Below, one piece after another: positions 34,213 to 45,802 of a stretch of DNA of 64,000 nt. The stretch spans positions 268,001 to 332,000 of the forward strand of contig CM057351.1 in the NCBI GenBank assembly GCA_030015575.1, read 5' to 3'. Numbering within the stretch: the first letter of the stretch is position 1; every line of letters begins with the position of its first letter. Under the pieces are notes generated by a model. The model made no database searches. It was not told the DNA's origin and saw only the letters and a list, made by a program, of their open reading frames with translations. Source of the stretch: Agapanthus africanus (lineage: Eukaryota; Streptophyta; Magnoliopsida; Asparagales; Amaryllidaceae). A program made the position numbers and the translations under genes.

Positions 34213-37033
34213 CTAGGGCCATCTGTAGCAGTGGTTGTAGTATCTCATACTCAACCATCCCATAAAAGTCTCTCTCTGGGAACAGGCCTTTGTGAGTGGA
34301 TCCGCTGTGTTGTCCTCTGAGTCTACTCTCCAAACCTCGATCACCCTGGAGATCAACCATCTCCATGATCAAGTGATACTGCCTTAGAATATGTCTGGAT
34401 CACTGATGGGACCTGCGTTCCTTGGCATAAGCCACAACTCCATTGTCTCACAATGGTAGGAACGTAGTTCATCTCATGAACCAATATACACCCAAACAGC
34501 CTCTTTGGCAGCATCTTAAGTAGCAATGTATCCAGCCTTTATCATCTAGTATGTCACGGTATCTAGCTTGGAACTCTTCCAACATACCGTCCCTCTACTG
34601 AGGGTAAAGACAATGCCTGCGACTGACATTCAGTCGTCTTTATCACCCTGGAACCCTTCCAGTGATTCTCCTCAGGATCGATTGATACCGTCTCACTACA
34701 ACTAGTGAGAATCCTAACATCCAATTAGATCTATCTCATAGATCCAAACCCAGGATTTAGGAGGTATCATTTTGATCCTTTATGGAGAATCATTGTGATA
34801 AGCGGAGATTGATCGAGCGTAGCATAGAAAACTCCTTCCCTATCAGGAGTATGTCATCCACGTACTCTACGAGGATCATCACCATACTCCCTACTACCTT
34901 TTTGTATATACAACGTTCATCTACCATTTTGATGATGTCAAACTCTTTGACTAAACCATCAAAACAGATGTTCCAACTCCGCGATGCCTGCTTTATCCTA
35001 TAAAGCATCTTGCACACGTTTCCGCTGCTCCCACTGTTTACGAAGCCCTCTGGCTGTGTACTTATAAATGCATTCTTCTAAAACATCATTTAGAAAAGCA
35101 GTCATGACACCCAACCACCAGATATCATAGTCATGGTATGTAGCCGTGGTAAGTAGGATCTGGATGGACTTAAGCATAGATATTGGAAAAGGTTTCATCA
35201 TTATCCACGCCTGGTCGATGACGAAAACCTTTAACAAGTCTAGCTTTGAAAGTCTCAACTTTTCCATCTACACCAAGTAATCTTCTCAAGATATACTTGC
35301 TCCTGATGGGGATTTAACCCTTCAGATATTGCAACCAAAGTCCATACTTTGTTGGTGTACATGGATTCCATCTCAGATCGCTAAACATCCAGCCATTCTT
35401 ACAGAGTCTTACTCTCGATGGCCAGCTCGAAGCTAGTTGGGTCATCATCTCATGATGCAATCATCGCTCCCACTGTCATAGAGAAAACGAAGTATCTCTC
35501 AGGTGGGTGAGGAACCCTACTAGATCGGCGGAGAGGCTGAGGTTCATTGGTAACTATTGAATCCTTTGGTTCTCTCAAATCATCAGCTGCAGTTTGTATA
35601 GCTGGAACATTTCCAGTTTTACATAACAGTCCTTGCCTTGAGCTTGTCCGGATTTTGCTTTTAGACATAGCCCGGACAACCCCAAATCTTAACCAACTTA
35701 AGATATGGGCTCTTCCCTTTCCATATCACATATGAAGTGGTAGGCAACTGATTTGATTCGAACCCTATTCAATAGGTATGCATCTTCTCAAGTGCATAAC
35801 TCCCAAAAAGAAATAGGTAACTCAGTAGTACTCATCATAGAGCACACCATATCAAATAGGGTGTATTTGCTCCGCCCCGATATACCATCGTGCTATGGTG
35901 TATACAGAGGAGTAATGCTGAGAGAGAATCTCATTCTCCTTTAGAATAGTCCAGTATTTCCGTGCTCAAGTATTCTCCTCCTTGATCTCATCAAAGGACA
36001 TAATACTTATACCCGTATTTTGGTTCTCTACTTCTCGCTTATATTCTGTGAATATCTCAAAAGGCTCGGACTCATGTTTCAACAGGAACATATGTCTGAA
36101 TCTTGAGAGATTATCAGAGAATGTAATGAAGTAAAAAGAACCAGTCCTGGCATGTGTAGACAGGGGACCTTTCATACATCAACATGTATCATCCCAAGAT
36201 TTCACTAACTCTTTCTCTGTTTCCAGTAAACGGAGCTATGGTCATCTTATCTTTGTGACATGACTGGCGAGTTTCACAAGATGTAAATTCAAACTGATTT
36301 AAATATACATCTATATGTAACTCTAGCCAGTCGGGTCGCATTGATCTGACCTAGTCTACAATACCTCAAGAAGGATTCGTTCATTTCTGAACTCTTCCTC
36401 TTGTGTGTGTTCTGTATACTAAAGAACTGTAGTTTGATTTAGAATATTAATGCTTTTAGATAACGTGCCTGAACCGATCAACTTTTGATATAGGAAATGT
36501 TCAAAACATTATCCAACAATACAAAATTTTATCATTTCTTTACTAATAAAGAGACTGATATGATTTTGTATATCAGGTTCGGTATCTAATAACATTCGTT
36601 CAGAATCAATGTATTGGTAATACAGGGTGACAGTGACCAACAGACTTGGCTGCAACGCTTGCCCCGTTTTCTGCCTCATGAAACTTATCACCCGTTCTCA
36701 GTTCTCTACCTTTCTGTAGCCCTATGTAACTGATTACATATCTGGGATCCTGATCTGGTATCACATACCCAGGACGTAAAGGATACTGAGAAACAGTTCT
36801 CTGTAATGAACACACCCGAAGATGATGCATCAGCATGCACTCTCTTCGTTTGGGCGGCACGGGAAATTTGGTATTCCCCAATTTCCTGCTCTGTCTTATA
36901 ACATTTATAAGTTGGAGCGGGACCAACGTTCCCCAGCTCAGTATAACAAGCGGGTTCGGTCAATAATCCGTTTTATTATCTTGATTAAGGCGTGATATGG
37001 TCGCTACCTGGAGAGAGAGAGAAGAAAACACTC
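34213..37033 (-). pseudogene. E decayed gag-pol (Ty1/copia)
   Basis: Short fragments in shifting frames match the gag-pol of B. They include an RT piece with YVDDILLIG (about 34843-34869), an RT N-terminal piece (35000-35267), the linker (PPERY, near 35500), an integrase piece (GPLSTHARTGSFYFITF, 35966-36175) and a protease piece with DTRSG in place of the catalytic DTGS (about 36770). The span is about 2.8 kb against 4.0 kb in B, so segments are deleted as well as frameshifted. No functional product is possible. Confidence 0.85.
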
Positions 37034-40000
37034 AGCGTGCGCTCTTGCAAGAATAGATTGGTTTTTATTTTATCTAATCAGGATGGCTCCCACTGCTTTT
37101 TATCAAATCTTCCTTCAAACCCTAAAAGGAAAGACTAACCGGGATTAATTACACACTACAAGTTCGCCAATCTTTCAGCCAGGCCAGTGTCGGTACTTTG
37201 AGGGAGGTCCCCCGTGCTTTCGCACGAACCTAATTAATGTAAACCTCGTTTTCCTAGAGGCGTAACCCCGTTGACACCTTTCTAGACACCTACTTGATCG
37301 GCTAATTGTAATGTATAAAACTCTCCCAGGAGTAACTCTTACTCGCAGCGGGTATCGGGATCCAACTATCTCATAGAAGGTATGCAATCTCATTGCAAAT
37401 TTTAACACTTGAAATTCCCGATAATATTTTGCCCCTAGCACCCTATGACCTTGACGGAAGTCAACAAACCATAGGCTACTAGTCAAGTTCAACCCGTCAT
37501 TTCTTGATCGAATTAAACCCACCCGCACGACCCTTGACGGAGGTCAACAAGGCCGCACGACTACCCTAACTCAATCTGCATCATATGCATAAACAGATAA
37601 ATACTAGTTAGCTACCGCACACTACGCCTTGACGGAGGTCAACAAACGTAGCACGAATACTAAATAGGACTTATATGAAATGACGGAGGGCTACGACAGG
37701 TTTTTCTGAAAACCTATTGCATAATGAACTTGATATCGTTGTAGAATCAAATGATTTTAAAATGGAGTGCTTTTGAGGCTTTTCTAGTTTTGCTAAAGGA
37801 GTCACTCCCGGTGAAGGGATCGTCGGTCCTTTCCTCGTCGAATGAGGTGCGGGATATATCATATATATCACTGTGCAAAGCAAAAAACTCTTAAAAGCAA
37901 TCAAAAGACAAACCGAGTGTGTAGCATCTGCCAGTTATTGCTAAAGGAGTCACTCCCGGTGAAGGGATCTCGGTCCTTTCCTCATCGAATAAGGTGCAGG
38001 ATATATCACATATACCGCTGTGCAAAGCAAGAACTGTAGCTACCTGTTTTATTTTGAAATTCGATTCTACAACATCTTAGGTTTCTTTTATTTCATTAAT
38101 CTCATTAATGAAGTCCCATCATTAAAATACCTAAACATCACAGATAAATACGACGTACACTTATGCCATCCGCATTCGCCTCGATGTCCCCTCGTGCACC
38201 GTTAGGTTAGGTAACTAACGGCAGAGTGGGGCAGGGCTAGAGCGGGTGTAAAACATAAGTAACGTCTATATAATATATCATATATACTATATACTGTATC
38301 TATCACAGAACATCACATGATCACATCACAGATATCGCAGCAGAAGAATCATATGAAATATTGGATATACTAGGACGTCCGTGTTTTCAATACGAGCCAG
38401 TATAAAACACGGATTCCACGGTCGCGATGAATAGCCAAACCCACACCCCTAGACCCCTACGAGAGCGGCAAGCAACCCTACCAATTCTAGAGTTAGGAGA
38501 CCCGGACTCGACTCCTCGAGTTGGTCTCCCACTGGACTCCAGAACCCGGTTACTTGTGCTCCCCTCCTTGGGTCTATCCTAGTGCGGAAAAGTAAATAAT
38601 ATACAAACGGTGACATCTTCCGCAACCTGGAAGCGCCCCAATAAAAGAATATTACATACAAGTTTTTACATGAATGAAAATGAAAAAATACTCATCTCAC
38701 ATAAAAAACCCCGGCTATTCAAACACGACGATCCAATATAACATATCCAGCAACACATAACATCACATGTCATCAACGTAAGTAAATATGCGCATCCCAA
38801 TTGTCGTTGACGTATAACAACGAAACCGGCGATATCACATATTACACTTACGGTCACAGAAAAGAAAGTGTAAAACTACAACAGTTGGAATCCGCAATCA
38901 CCTCAGACATCGCATGCCTGACCAAATGAATTACTTAGACATCGCATGCCTAACAATTATAAACCCCGCATTTTAGTCTCAAATCGAAAACTCTTTTCAA
39001 TATCAATTCGGGCAATTCAACAAGATTCCTGACATTTTGATCGAATACTCGTCGCAAACTTTAGTAGACGGCCGCACCCCCGATACCGTCGACGAAGTGC
39101 ACCAAGGCGGAACACCGCCACCGTGAGCACCCAAACGGATGCTTTCGGCGACGGGGTTCTCCTACAGTCACTTGGTCGGGGCTATGGAGTGAGGCTGTCT
39201 ATTAAGTTTACCCGGCGAGAATCCGCGTACGCTATGTGATTGCGACGGACTTTTGATCACATCAAAATTCCGTGGCAACCGATCAAGTGAGACTAAACTG
39301 CTATGTTTATAATATTCATTCCGTTATCTCATAACTATTTGTGAATTCCAATTATTGTATCACATTCCGGATAATTACAAAATGTTAAACTTTCCGATCG
39401 AACAATCGAACACCCAAGTTTTCCCGAAACAGGTCAACACATGAAATAAGTCTAACAACATTCAGTTCGTGCCTCAGTACCAACGGTCCAGCCGTAGAAG
39501 GGTCAAGCCAACGCCTCACATGTGGCACGCCGTACTGCCCCAAACCCGAAGGTTCAAAGGGCAGTTCAAGACGGTCACATAATCGAGTTAAGGTTTGTTG
39601 TCTTCTAGAGGGACCATCGCGTTACTTGCACTACTTAGAACGTCGTTAAACTACGGAAAAATCCAACACTTGGAAATTTCCCGACAGGGGAAAAATTGGG
39701 TATTTATATCCGGTCGAACTTTTTAACATATTCTAAAATTTATCCGGAAAGCCATACAGACAAAATTTGATACTCCGATCGAAACACTGAATCCCCAAAA
39801 CAACTCCAGAAAATTCAACTCTAGAAAAAATATTAAAAATTTCCAGAAGACTCAGCATTACAAAACATGAATTACTGTGCAAGCCACGTGGAGTAACTCA
39901 ACACAGTGGCCGCGGAACCGCCGCGAATCCCATGGTGGGGGCCGCGGTTCCGCGCCTCTGTAGTCGAGTTACTATCACGTGCTTCACAGTAACTCATCCA

Positions 40001-40142
40001 ATTACCTGCTGAATTTTTTGGCAATTTTTAATCTGGAAAAACTCACTGTTTTCAAAAAAGTACAGAGAGCTATTTTGGGAATGGGTTTTCGGTTCGTCCG
40101 GCTCTCAAATTCCGTCTAGACTTCGCCTAAGGCTCTAGCTAG
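37034..40142 (-). other. E untranslated leader
   Basis: About 3.1 kb without a credible gene. It contains a direct repeat pair (about 37795-38035), the palindrome-type hairpin 38200-38220, a 9-bp stem (CCGTGTTTT 38379-38387 with AAAACACGG 38404-38412) and the GC-rich hairpin (GCGGAACCGC 39912-39921 with 39944-39953), in the same order as in D2 and C. Confidence 0.65.
37795..38035 (-). repeat. Direct repeat pair in the E leader
   Basis: Two copies about 148 bp apart of AAGGAGTCACTCCCGGTGAA and following sequence (37796 and 37944), homologous to the D2 and C leader pair. Confidence 0.8.
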
Positions 40143-40154
40143 GCTCTGATACCA
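40143..40154 (-). other. E primer binding site (initiator Met tRNA)
   Basis: TGGTATCAGAGC on the minus strand, one base from the LTR. Confidence 0.93.
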
Positions 40155-40155
40155 C

Positions 40156-42362
40156 TGTAGGGTTCCTAGGCACCCTAGTGAGGTCTCACAAGGCATCGAA
40201 CATGCCAATTTCAAAAATTATAGGTGCCGAGAGACCCGACTACGGATCGTTTGCTAGAAAACTAGGCGAAAAGCTAACTAATTAACACTTAACTAAGGGA
40301 ATACGGAAATACAACCTTTGTAGATCCGGTGCTCCACCTCCATAGCTCCGCAACGAAGTCCTCTCCGCTGTCCAAATCAAATCCGGGCTCTAGCGTCGGC
40401 TTCGTCGGAGAATAAGCGAGCTAGGTCGTCGATGTCCATGCCGAAGATGATCTACGTCGAGACATCGCTAAATCAAGCTCCGACTTCACCAAGTCAAGAA
40501 ACTTGTGAAGTAAACACACTCTACTACTTGGCAAGAGGTAGAGGATGAAGAAATAGGAAGTGGGTAGACTTTATAATTGGATTTCTCACTCTAATTCTCA
40601 CTTTGCCATTAAAGCTTATGAAGCTTTTTCTTGAAGTGAAGAAGAAGAAGAAGATGAAGAATATGATATGTTAATTGAAAATAGAAAAATAAAAGAATAC
40701 TTATCATAATCTTAACCTTAGTTAAGTGTAGAGAATTGACTAAGGTTGGGTTGAATGGTTAGGGTTAAGGATGAGAACAAAAGGTCAACAAGTCAAAGCT
40801 TCATGAAACTTCAACTAAAAACAAAAGTAGCCACCATTCATTTATCTTCCAATTTATTCAAAATGAATAAATAAATAAGATAAATGAATAAGTAAAACCC
40901 TAATCAACAACTTAACCTTGGTTTAATTCTTTATACTTAACCAAAAAGCATGCATCATCAAACATGATACAAACATGTGCACAAAATCATATCGCATATG
41001 CAATGCGCACACCCGAGTGAGAATATCCATTTAAAGTGAACCGATACTAGTTAATGCAAAGTAATATATCAAATATATAATTATACATTAAATCATTAAA
41101 TCAACACTTGATTTAACGATCCGGTCATATCGCATATAACCGACCAGTATCCTATGTATCGGCTTATCGAATCAACCTTTGATTCGATAACTAGGGTATA
41201 TCGCATATAACCTAATCGATACATTCATCGCGAGAATGGAATACAGTATCACATACTGGTATTATTCTCGGTCCCGCACATATCTCATATGCGCTCCTAT
41301 TTTGTTTCGCTTGAGCCAGGAAACCTCTGTGTAGGACTCTAAAGACTCGTCAATACGCCGGCAGCGGATGATGATCATATCAAACATCCACAAGCCGCAA
41401 GCGGTCTGCTAAACGTAACGGCCACCCGGGTATTGAGCGATCTGAAGATCGACGAGCAAGCCCGCTCACACTCCAGTGAATCCAACCAGTAACACTACCG
41501 TACAGTCCGGTCTGATCGTCTGATATGTCGCATATCTCGCCTAGGGGTGGTAAACGTCAGACCCCAATAGCTCGATAAGTCGTGTCGATATGAGGTCTAT
41601 AACTGTTCGAGAAACTACTGGTAACACTTACCAGTAAATCTCAGCAACCCTGGCCAGGGATTTCCTGTTATAGCCAATCGAACACAGCGCAACATCAACT
41701 CCCTATACCGGGAGAGACGAATCCCCTCCTATCGCTCATTGCCTCCATGTGACTCAGGACTGTACCCAAAAACCACCGTTTTGCACGCCCTCTTGGACGT
41801 GGTAAGATGGAAATCAAAGCACAGTGGGAACCACACAAGACTCTATGACGATCTCGGGTCAACAGACTACTCTGTACCAGTGTCACCAGAGAACTGCCAT
41901 CTGACGTGCGGTATAATACCATCTGGGAGTTCTCGGCGAGTCCGTCCAATGTACCCAGTCTCCACTGAGCACCCGTATATGATCTCCGATGTCAAACACC
42001 AATGGATATGGGATCATCCATCGCCCATCTGTATGGGTCGAGAAGGTATACGCTAGTCTACTCTGGTATATCGATGCCCCTTCTCGATACACCCACGACT
42101 AGGGACTTTGAAGGATGTACTTATGGACCACCATGTCCCCACTAGTATGATCCGCATCATAGTCCAGGTAGTCAAGTACAGATCCTAAGGGCTTTACCAA
42201 CATGTAACAGAGAGACAATCAGCATACACGTTAAGGTAAAGATCAACCAGATAGCATACTATCATGTCGAGGAAGAAAGTCCTCCCTATATACGTCCTAG
42301 CATCCACTACAATATACATCATATGTACAGTAATGGCCTCTAGGGCATACATATAACTAACA
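40156..42362 (-). repeat. E 5' LTR
   Basis: 2,207 bp, about 99% identical to 31993-34198 by eye, with one single-base indel near its start. Confidence 0.95.
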
Positions 42363-42367
42363 GGCTG

Positions 42368-42733
42368 TTGCCTCGGCGTTTGGCTCTTTTGAAAGTCGTG
42401 CTGGGAGCAATATGGAGGGCACTTCCGGGTCTTCACGAGGCCCTACCACTCAATGCGCTGGATGATGCCGAGGACAAGGTGCATTCAGTGCACCTGACAG
42501 GGCTGATCTCAAAGAAACGACGGAACGACCTCGTTGACATCCTGCATCAAGTGTTTCTGCAGACGACGATCGTTGCTGCTTATCAAAGGCCGGAAGGGCT
42601 TGCCGATGATATCGACACCGAGGAGCGCGAAAGACTGCGCATAAGAATAATTAGAAAGGCCAGAAGAATTCTGGATGGCCTTACTTTTGATTTCCTCAAT
42701 CCGTGCCCCGGATCCGAGGTTATACCGTTGTAA
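42368..42733 (+). pseudogene. Second antisense gene of T (ORF X), 3' part
   Basis: Continues ORF X in frame after E: 121 codons to TAA at 42731-42733. The C-terminal half is helical and highly charged (ISKKRRNDLVDIL, DTEERERLRIRIIRKARRI). It is followed by an AT-rich 3' region and then hairpin array H2, the same arrangement as after the PMD gene. Function unknown. Confidence 0.6.
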
Positions 42734-43019
42734 TATTTTGAACAATGTTTCTTATTCATTATTCTTATGCTTGTAAAAACTTTTAGCGGTATGAATGAAA
42801 ACCCTCCCCTTTTCTATTTCAGCTTGTCTTATTTCTCGTCCTGAGTCTTCTGTCCATGCATAAATGAATGCGTCACGCATGCCAGATCAAATGTAGAACG
42901 GATATTCTTTCTATCATCTTCTTTCTTTTAATGTCAGTAGGCTGTCTTAATAACCATGGTTGATGGATGTCTAAAACGAGTATTCCGACTTCCTCAGGAA
43001 ATAGCGATGGCTTAGGCCG

Positions 43020-43265
43020 CAGGTTCAGGTTTACCGCCTAAGACTTTTCAATTCTATGAGCCGTGAGGGTCTCATAGAGGGTTTTCTCCCTACGGATCGA
43101 GAGGATCTCATAGGTGGATTTTCTCCTTAGGAATCGTGAGGATTCCTAAGTGTGGTTTTCTCTTATAAGTCGTAGGGATCTTATAAGAGAATTTTCCCTG
43201 CTACAAGTCGAGAGAATTCGTAAGCGGTTGTTTCCCTCCTCGTCGAAATTCGACTTCAGAGAGTG
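43020..43265. repeat. Hairpin array H2
   Basis: Same five-hairpin order as H1. Arms differ but pair: TCTATGAG (43053-43060) with CTCATAGA (43071-43078); CTCTTATAAG (43160-43169) with CTTATAAGAG (43180-43189), where H1 has CTCTTACAAG. The flanks (TTCAGGTTTACCGCCTA before, GTATGCAAGAGACCATTTT after) are also shared with H1. Confidence 0.85.
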
Positions 43266-43379
43266 AGACCCGTGAATAGTATGCAAGAGACCATTTTGGA
43301 TTGACTTGCAGGGCCCCATTGCTCAAGAAGCAAGCTTTTCAATCCTTGCTGTCTGAGACTTCTTCTTACAAATTGAGAC

Positions 43380-43965
43380 GAATCGGGAATTTGCTCGCGG
43401 AGAGGGTGATGGCTCTGCGAGTTGACATGAGTTAAGAGGCTCTCATCACGGAGTGTTTGTATCCGTGAGTCGAGGAGTTTGCTAGGGATTATTTGTTTCC
43501 CGAGCTCCAAGGATTATTTGTTTCCTTGGGGTTTGAAACGAGTCGAGGATTCCCACGGAGGCGCTGGTGGCTCTGCAGGTCGACGCGGATCAGGAGTCTC
43601 TCGTCAAGGAGTGTTTGTATCCGTGAGTCGAGGGATTTGCTAGGGATTATTTGTTTCCCGAGCGCCAAGGATTATTTGTTTCCTTGGGGTTTGAAACGAG
43701 TCGAGGATTCCCACGGAGGCGCTGGTGGCTCTACAGGTCGACGCGGATCAGGAGTCTCTCGTCAAGGAGTGTTTGTATCCGTGAGTCGAGGGATTTGCTA
43801 GGGATTATTTGTTTCCCGAGCGCTAAGGATTATTTGTTTCCTTGGGGTTTGAAACGAGTCGAGGATTCCCACGGAGGCGCTGGTGGCTCTGCAGGTCGAC
43901 GCGGATCAGGAGTCTCTCGTCAAGGAGTGTTTGTATCCGTGAGTCGAGGGATTTGCTAGGAGAGT
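43380..43965. repeat. 158-bp tandem repeat
   Basis: CCAAGGATTATTTGTTTCCT or its CTAAGG variant starts at 43507, 43665 and 43823, exactly 158 bp apart. A diverged partial unit precedes from about 43380. Each unit contains small inverted repeats such as CCAAGG...CCTTGG and GGG...CCC. Long ORFs across it are repeat artefacts. Confidence 0.9.
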
Positions 43966-44069
43966 ATGGCTCCCTCTTTGTTTACGCCCTTGGATTGTAT
44001 ACAGGGATCGATGTGATCTTAACTGTAGGGCCAAAATTTTATCATCATTATTTTTTTTTATTTCCGCGA

Positions 44070-44285
44070 TGCTCTATCATTTCAGCTTTTATATCGCGAA
44101 GGTCGCGATCGCCCAATCATTTCGGCTATTTTTCGCGGTGTCCAATCATTTCGGCTGTTTATTTTATTTCCACTCGCTGCTTCTTATTGCGAGTTGCCCA
44201 ATCATTTCGGCTATTTCGCATGCATACATTTTACTTGCTGCTTTTTATTGCAAGTTGCCCTATCATTTCGGCTATTTCGTATGCA
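44070..44285. repeat. Short repeats of AATCATTTCGGCT with covarying hairpins
   Basis: Five copies of (T/A)ATCATTTCGGCT at about 44074, 44114, 44146, 44199 and 44261, interleaved with hairpins ATCGCGA-AGG-TCGCGAT (44093-44109), ACTCGC/GCGAGT (44172-44194) and ACTTGC/GCAAGT (44233-44255). The last two share the same 11-nt loop type but different paired arms. Confidence 0.75.
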
Positions 44286-44454
44286 TGTACGGTCTACTGG
44301 CTTTTTGCCGTGAACCTGAAACTGGACACCGATTTCGGCATCAGCACCGCTACAACTGGGATATTGCCAGGAGCGAATCATCATCTGCCTCTGTCGCTGT
44401 CGAACAAAGGTGGCTTAGCGACCAGGGTTAGGGTCCTGTCGACTAAGGCTTTGA

Positions 44455-44627
44455 CTTCATGAGCCGTAAGGGTCTCATAAAGGTATTTCTCCCTACAAGT
44501 CGTGAGGATCTCGTAGGTGTATTTTCTCCTTAGGAATCGTGAGGGTTCCTAAGTGTTTTGTTCCTCTGTAAGTCGCAAGGATCCTACAGGAGGGTTTTCT
44601 CCTTGTAAGTCGAGAGGATTTACAAGG
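44455..44627. repeat. Hairpin array H3
   Basis: Five hairpins in the H1 order, for example CCTACAAG...CTCGTAGG region (44493-44517), CTTAGGAATC with GGTTCCTAAG (44529-44553) and CCTTGTAA (44601-44608) with TTACAAGG (44620-44627). No gene precedes this array. Confidence 0.8.
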
Positions 44628-44803
44628 GTTGTTTACCATGCAAACATATCCCTAACTTCAGATGGGACTTAGTTAGGGAAATGTTTATTCGCGCCCGTGG
44701 ATTGTATACAAGGGTCAATGCTGAGCCACTTGTAGGGCATTATCGAAAGTTGTGGGGGCTGCTTAAGCACAGGTTTAGATCTCTGTAGCTTAAGACTTTC
44801 AAA

Positions 44804-44976
44804 TCTTATGAGCCGTGAGGGTCTCATAAGAGATCTCTCCTTACGAGTCGTGAGGATCTCGCAAGTGTATTTTCTCCTTAGGAATCGTGGGGATCCCTAA
44901 GTGTGTTGCTCCCTTGTGAGTCGTAAGGATCTCACGCGGGTGGTTTCTCCTTACAAGGTCGAGAGGATCTTGTAAG
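44804..44976. repeat. Hairpin array H4
   Basis: Five hairpins in the H1 order: TCTTATGAG (44804-44812) with CTCATAAGA (44823-44831), a CTTACGAG/CTCGCAAG pair, a CCTTAGGAATC unit, a CTTGTGAG/CTCACG unit, and CTTACAAG (44950-44957) with CTTGTAAG (44969-44976). Confidence 0.8.
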
Positions 44977-44983
44977 TGTTCTT

Positions 44984-45300
44984 TAACGAGGTTGCGCCCT
45001 TTCAGGTTTTCACAAACGCTCGCCGGTAGTCCTGCTGTTTTTACTCACGGAGCCCTTTCGGGTTTTCATCCGTGCCCATTTTGCTTATGGACATACCATT
45101 TTTTTTTATTCTTTTTATTTCCTTTTTCTCTCTTTTTTTTTACGAGGTCGCGCCCTTTCGGGTTTTCACGAACACTCGCCGGTAGTCCTGCTGTTTTTAC
45201 TCACGGAGCCCTTTCGGGTTTTCATCCGTGCCCCTTTTTGCTTATGGACATACCGTTTTTATTTTATTTTATTTTTATATATTTTTTTATATCTCATCAG
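44984..45300. repeat. About 156-bp tandem duplication
   Basis: GAGGTTGCGCCCTTTCAGGT at 44988 recurs as GAGGTCGCGCCCTTTCGGGT at 45144, with CTCGCCGGTAGTCCTGCTGT and the following bases in both. A single unit related to the 27-bp LTR repeat follows at about 45320-45347. Confidence 0.85.
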
Positions 45301-45440
45301 TCTAAAGATGCTGCGGTAGTAGTTTAAAGACGTTTCGGTCTGCTATTGAGAAGCTGGCTACTGCTTATAAAGTTTGAGCTTAGGAAGATAGCGAGCGGAC
45401 ATAGTCGTCGTCATCTATCGTTGACCTAGGCTGTGGCTCA

Positions 45441-45802
45441 TTAAGCGTAGTATTTCTTTAGGAAGCGACCGTTTAGGGTCTGAAAGGACTTTCACCGTGC
45501 ATGTCCATGAGTAGATAGGCCCCACCCTGGTAAACTTTATCTATGATGTACGGGCCTTCATAGTTCGGCTCGAATTTTCCCCGCTTGGCGCAATTGGGGA
45601 TCATAGGCCTTTTGACCACTAGCACGAGTTCGCCTTGGTGGAATGTCCTCGGTCGGGTCAATCTTTCGTATGAGCGCATCATCTTTGCTTTATAAGCTTC
45701 CAGATTTTGTTGCGCTATGAGCCTAGTTTCATCAAGGGCGTCAAGCTCCTCAAGCCGAAGGTGAGCATTTTCTTCGTCCGTTAGCTCGTGGTGAACTGCC
45801 AC
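45441..45802 (-). pseudogene. T polyprotein: C-terminal segment after integrase
   Basis: Continues the T frame after a TGA at 45803-45805. It contains the usual Ty3 post-integrase stretch (FHQGELVLVVKRP ... GKFEPNYEGPYIIDKVYQGG). The main frame stops at 45473, but the +1 frame reads LNGRFLKKYYA then TAA at 45441-45443, the expected Tat C-terminus. A single-base indel near 45475-45490 therefore breaks the last dozen codons. Confidence 0.85.

Larger units (their letters stand above)
31993..42362 (-). mobile_element. E: Angela-like non-autonomous Ty1/copia element inserted in T
   Basis: 10,370 bp, minus strand, with two LTRs of about 2.2 kb, an intact primer site (40143-40154), a polypurine tract (34199-34209), a long leader (about 37034-40142) and a decayed gag-pol. 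Target duplication GGCTG at 31988-31992 and 42363-42367. It interrupts antisense ORF X. About 22 LTR differences by eye (1%) mark a recent insertion although its pol is dead. Confidence 0.95.

Noticed and set aside
43493-44462. ORFs of about 100-206 codons on the plus strand
   Set aside because: They read through the 158-bp tandem repeat and the following repeats; the protein repeats exactly with the DNA unit and has no domain.
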